Assembly: GCF_008831285.2 (NCBI RefSeq) | Contig: NC_045149.1 | Coordinates: forward strand, 21,033,035 to 21,097,034 | Direction of reading: 5' to 3' | Length of the DNA: 64,000 bases | Source of the DNA: Nymphaea colorata | Lineage: Eukaryota > Streptophyta > Magnoliopsida > Nymphaeales > Nymphaeaceae | The notes under the pieces: generated by a model | Told to the model about the DNA's origin: nothing | What the model saw: the letters and a program-made list of their open reading frames with translations, nothing else | Database searches by the model: none | In this document: one piece after another, positions 60,101 through 64,000 of the stretch | How the letters are laid out: the number at the start of each line of letters is the position of its first letter | Numbering within the stretch: the stretch's first letter is position 1 | Position numbers and translations under genes: made by a program

Positions 60101-62281
60101 CCATTTTTTTATCCTTCAACCTCTCTCCTTTCTCTTCACACTTCCGCTTCTGCTGACCTTGTGTTGTGGTCTCTAGCTCTCGCTGCCGTTCCCCCGAAAA
60201 GGAGGAACGGAGTTCCCAGGCAGACGGCGATCGGATGCGTTTCGGAGGGAAGGTGCGTAAATTCAAAGTGCGCGGGCTGTTTGTTTTGGTCTGTCTTGGT
60301 TTTTGAGGAAGATAGGAGGAGGCGATTTGGATTTCTTTAGTCAATGTTGTTGTTGTGTCCTGTGGCTGCGTGGTGAGAGGGTTTTCTCATGCGGTGATTG
60401 GTTTAAGCTGGAAGATCTCGGGCCTTTTTTCCTTACCTGGATTTTTTTGGAGGATTTTGTGAAGATCGAGCTCATTTCTTCATTTTTGCTATTGTTTTTC
60501 TTCTTTCTTATATTTATTTATCCACATCTTGTTTTGACGTTTTTTTAGAAGGTCGGGGTGTATGTTGCCCCTGTAGTGGCTGCTTGTCTGAGGAGTGTGA
60601 GTCTCTGAATTTTTCCCCTGTTTTTTTTCGTTTTTTAGTTTTGCGATCTTTGAGGTGGTTCTGCTGGGTCTTCTAATGTCAGTCCTTTTATTTTGTTCTA
60701 CTGCCTTTCCTCGTTTATTTTCAAGAGAAGGCAAAAATTGGTTTTGGCTTTTTGAACTGTTAAATCTGAACAGTATTCCGAGTTGTGCTTGATCTGAACT
60801 GACTGAGAGTTTCTACGAATGTTGTGCCTTGGTGGATTGTGAGTCTGTCGAGTTCTTTGTTTAAATCTTTAACGTAATGAATGTGCGGCAGTATTTTTAT
60901 ATGAAAAATGGTCTCCGTCTGCTTAATAGATGCCAGATCCTGTTCTTTTTATATATTTCTTTCCGATGTATTTGATTCTGGATTCATTGATTTCTTTTAT
61001 TTATTTATTGTTTTGGGGGTAAATCAAAGCCCGCATTTTGTTCGCTCATAAACATGCTATTTTGCTTTCTCATTTTAAGTGCGAATTCTTTTACTGTCGT
61101 TTTCAGACACGGTGTTTTCTAATCCTTTTTTACCTTCACTTCCGGCGCTTTTTGAATTACAACTGCTGAATGCAAAGGGAAGGTAGACTTTTCTCTTCTT
61201 TGTCCATCCATTTCAGGAGAACAGGAATACGTCTCTCTCCGATTATCAAATGCCTAATGAGCATCGCAACTACGAGATGCGTTCTATTAAAGCTCGTGAA
61301 TACCTTATTTCTAGGGAAATCGGAAACCTTGTGGATTTTCCAGTTTCAGAGTACCTTTAAAACGTTCTTCGCGTCGTTATCGTGCGACAGATTTATGGTG
61401 CTTGCTTAATTCGCCATAAAACGTGCAACTTGAGTTGAGAGTTTTTTTATTTTTATTTTGTTATCTTTAATTTAAAGTGTGAACGACGGAAATTTATCAA
61501 GGCTCCTGGTATTTTGTTATTTGCGTGCATATATAATGAATGTTCCTAAGCGTTTCGATGGTACGGAATTTCATGTTTACGAAAATGCTTTGAGACGGCA
61601 TCAAGATATCTAATTCGAAACTTTCATATTTCCATTTTCCAGCAACTTCTGGCATGAGAAAAATGCCTCCAACATTTATTCAGCGTTCTTTGTTTAGTTT
61701 GACGTTATGAACTTTGTCTGTCTTTATTTTTTAGTACTTCTCTTCGGGAGGTCCTTCAACACTTGCTTTTCTAATTCTCTTTGTGGACCTTATTGGGAAT
61801 TGATTTTGGTAACTGCTGGGTCTCAAGGAAATAGTTTGTTGTCTACAAAGTGCTGATTGTGGATCTTCCTCCTCGCGCTTGTTCTGCACGTTCAGTTCTC
61901 AAACGAATTTTTAAATATTTATGATATGTGCTCCAGGGAAAGGCTTCCTGATTTTAGGGTAATCAGCATTGTTTTCATTTTAGTTGACTACGCTTCGTAC
62001 GCGCTGTTTATTATGCCATAACTGAAAAGAGTCTAGCATGCAAATATTTCTTTGGTTGCCGCCCATTAAAGCTTTAGGCTTGCAATATCTGTCTTTATCT
62101 ATTTGACCTTATCCTTTTTGGATTCAATTAAGCAAATTTTCTATTTGTATTCCTGCGTGTATTTATTCATTGAATTGGATTTGCCAGGTACTTACCGACT
62201 CTATATGCGGATACTTGACCAGAGCTTTTTCACTTAAGTCTACAAATCTAGGACTTGCTAGTGCACCTGAAGCTTCTTACA
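60101..62281 (+). promoter_or_regulatory. 5' leader of the CSLD gene with a probable UTR intron
   Basis: A pyrimidine-rich tract (ctctctccctccctccctct) near 59905-59933 and GC-richer DNA up to about 60250 suggest promoter and first leader exon. A donor-like ggaag|gtgcgt at 60253 and an acceptor, tttgccag, at 62187 would define an intron of about 1.9 kb, leaving a leader exon 62188-62281. Inference from splice signals only. Confidence 0.45.
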
Positions 62282-64000
62282 ATGGCTTCTGATTCTTATA
62301 GAGATGCTAGGGTCCGTAGACTGTCTGAGGACATGGATTCCCAAATGAGGCCTCCACTAGCTCCCGCTGTAACATTTGCCCGTCGAACTGCCAGTGGCAG
62401 GTATGTCAGCTATTCCCGTGATTCTATTGAACTTTCTGGTGACCTCGGCAATGGAGATTATGCAAACTATACTGTACACATACCACCGACTCCTGACAAT
62501 CAACCTATGGATCCCACCATCTCTGCCAAGGTTGAGGAACAGTATGTGTCTAATTCCATATTCACGGGTGGTTTCAATAGCGTTACCAGAGCTCACCTCA
62601 TGGACAAAGTCATTGATTCAGAAGCCCAACACCCACAGATGGCTGGAGCTAAGGGATCATCCTGTTCTCTTCCTGGTTGTGATGGAAAGGTCATGAGTGA
62701 TGAACGTGGGGTTGATATATTACCATGTGAATGTGATTTCAAAATTTGTAGAGATTGTTATATTGATGCACAAAAGAATGCCGGTGGCATTTGCCCTGGT
62801 TGTAAGGAGCCATATAGGGCTGAATTGGAAGAGGCAATCTTGGAAACAAATCGACCGCTTTCACTTCCTCCTCCTCCAGGAATGTCAAAAATGGAAAGGA
62901 GATTGTCAATGATGAAATCTACAAAGTCAGTACTTTTGAGGAGCCAAACAGGGGATTTTGATCATAATAGATGGTTATACGAGACAAAGGGGACATATGG
63001 TTATGGGAATGCTTTCTGGCCCAAAGAAGGGGGAGCTGGAAATGAGAATGATGGGACAGAGGCATCACCTCCGGAGCTGTTGAACAGGCCCTGGAGACCA
63101 CTTACTAGGAAGCTGAAGGTTCCTGCTGCAGTTCTCAGCCCTTATAGGTAAATGAATTCTGTCATGTTCCTTAAATCCTTGTTTGTTTTTCCATGTTATT
63201 CTCCTACTTTAAGGATTTTTTGGGGATCACCCTTTCTTGAGAGAAAAAATGAGTCTGTAGTGTTAAGATTTGACAGTTGAATCTGTCACATGATATTCTT
63301 TTTGCTCTGTGAACTCTATTTTGTTCTGTTTTCCATATGCTCATAATGGAATTTGTTGCATGAGTAGAGACACTTTAATAGTAAGGGAGCTATCGTGTTG
63401 CTCTTCCTGTCTTTCTTTTTCTTTTTTCTTATCCAGGTGGACTGCTGGCAGCGAGCTGCCAATGTGGCCTTATTCTTTTGTTCTTATTTTGATTTTAATG
63501 AATCTTTGAATAATCTGAAATTTCACTTCCAATGCTATCTTGTAGCTGGATAATGCAGTACTTGTGCTCTTTCCCGTGAAACATGAAAACTGATGCAGTT
63601 ATTTTTCTTGACGAAGAAAAATTGGCCTTTTCCTGTATAATTTTGCATGTTTGTCGGGGGGGAAAATAGATATTCTGTTTCTCCAGAAGATGCCACAATT
63701 TATTCCATGGATCCTCATTCACTCAACATGTTCATAGAACACTGTAATTGTCTTGTTCAAGAATGGCATTTTATCTGATTCTGTTGATGCCTCTAATTTT
63801 TTTTTTCCCCGTTAACTACAGGCTTCTCATATTCATCCGTTTGGCTGCTTTGGTACTCTTCCTTACCTGGAGGATCAAACATCCAAATCAGGATGCAATT
63901 TGGTTATGGGGAATGTCTGTTGTTTGTGAAATATGGTTTGGCTTCTCCTGGCTCCTCGATCAGCTACCAAAGCTCTGTCCTGTAAACAGAGCCACTGATC
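62282..64000 (+). CDS. CSLD: Cellulose synthase-like D protein, N-terminal part (CSLD2/CSLD3-like)
   Basis: Runs off the right edge. Exons 62282-63147 and 63822 onward, giving about 348 of roughly 1100-1150 residues. I chose the ATG at 62282 (MASDSYRD) over an in-frame ATG at 62255 because CSLD proteins begin MAS. Seen in order: [33 protein letters not shown], a RING-like zinc finger (CSLPGCDG ... [14 protein letters not shown] ... CPGCKEPY), [50 protein letters not shown], then two membrane segments ([16 protein letters not shown] and [19 protein letters not shown]). CSLDs are processive glycan synthases; CSLD2/3 act in tip-growing cells such as root hairs and pollen tubes. The catalytic D and QxxRW motifs lie beyond the window. 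Confidence 0.96.

Overview
This window is nuclear DNA of a flowering plant. The evidence is genes cut by many AT-rich GT-AG introns, protein families found in plants (plastid glycerol-3-phosphate acyltransferase, a CSLD cellulose-synthase-like protein, a bark-storage-type nucleosidase, TOL proteins), a Ty1/copia retrotransposon with a plant-type Met-tRNA primer site, tRNA-derived SINEs, and long (AT)n arrays. I cannot name the species. There is no sign of operons, CRISPR, plasmid or phage material, or rRNA or tRNA genes.

Six genes can be read by joining exons, and all lie on the + strand. (1) 635-15791 is the 3' part of an acyl-activating enzyme of the AAE19/AASDH type: a phosphopantetheine carrier domain followed by a PQQ-like beta-propeller. 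Its upstream adenylation part lies outside the window. (2) 20068-23059 is a six-exon secreted bark storage protein or nucleosidase-like phosphorylase. (3) 24980-33386 is a twelve-exon plastidial glycerol-3-phosphate acyltransferase (ATS1 type). (4) 35413-39087 is a three-exon TOL (TOM1-like, VHS plus GAT) protein. (5) 47541-53475 is a five-exon alpha/beta hydrolase of the ABHD17 family. (6) 62282-64000 is the start of a CSLD gene, which runs off the right edge. Their functions are unrelated (acyl activation, purine/storage protein, plastid lipid synthesis, ubiquitin-cargo sorting, protein depalmitoylation, wall glycan synthesis), so this is an ordinary gene neighbourhood and not a pathway cluster.

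The rest is introns and intergenic DNA shaped by mobile elements. Intron 8 (numbered within the window) of the AAE19-like gene holds a young Ty1/copia element (7172-12151) with an uninterrupted gag-pol frame, a full 5' LTR and a truncated 3' LTR. Directly left of its 5' LTR lies the decayed 3' end of another copia pol gene. A SINE with an 11-bp target duplication sits in intron 5 of the acyltransferase gene, and two older SINE-like copies lie at 41.14-41.54 kb. A hAT-like non-autonomous element fills part of intron 4 of the ABHD17 gene. Other inverted-terminal elements and several tandem repeats are listed. The 39.1-47.5 kb and 53.5-62.2 kb stretches hold no gene I can recognise.

I did not find a convincing undescribed biological system. 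The observations most worth checking are the composite copia locus, a GC-AG intron in the acyltransferase gene, the cysteine- and arginine-rich tail of the ABHD17 protein, and a GC-rich island at 57.94-58.15 kb.
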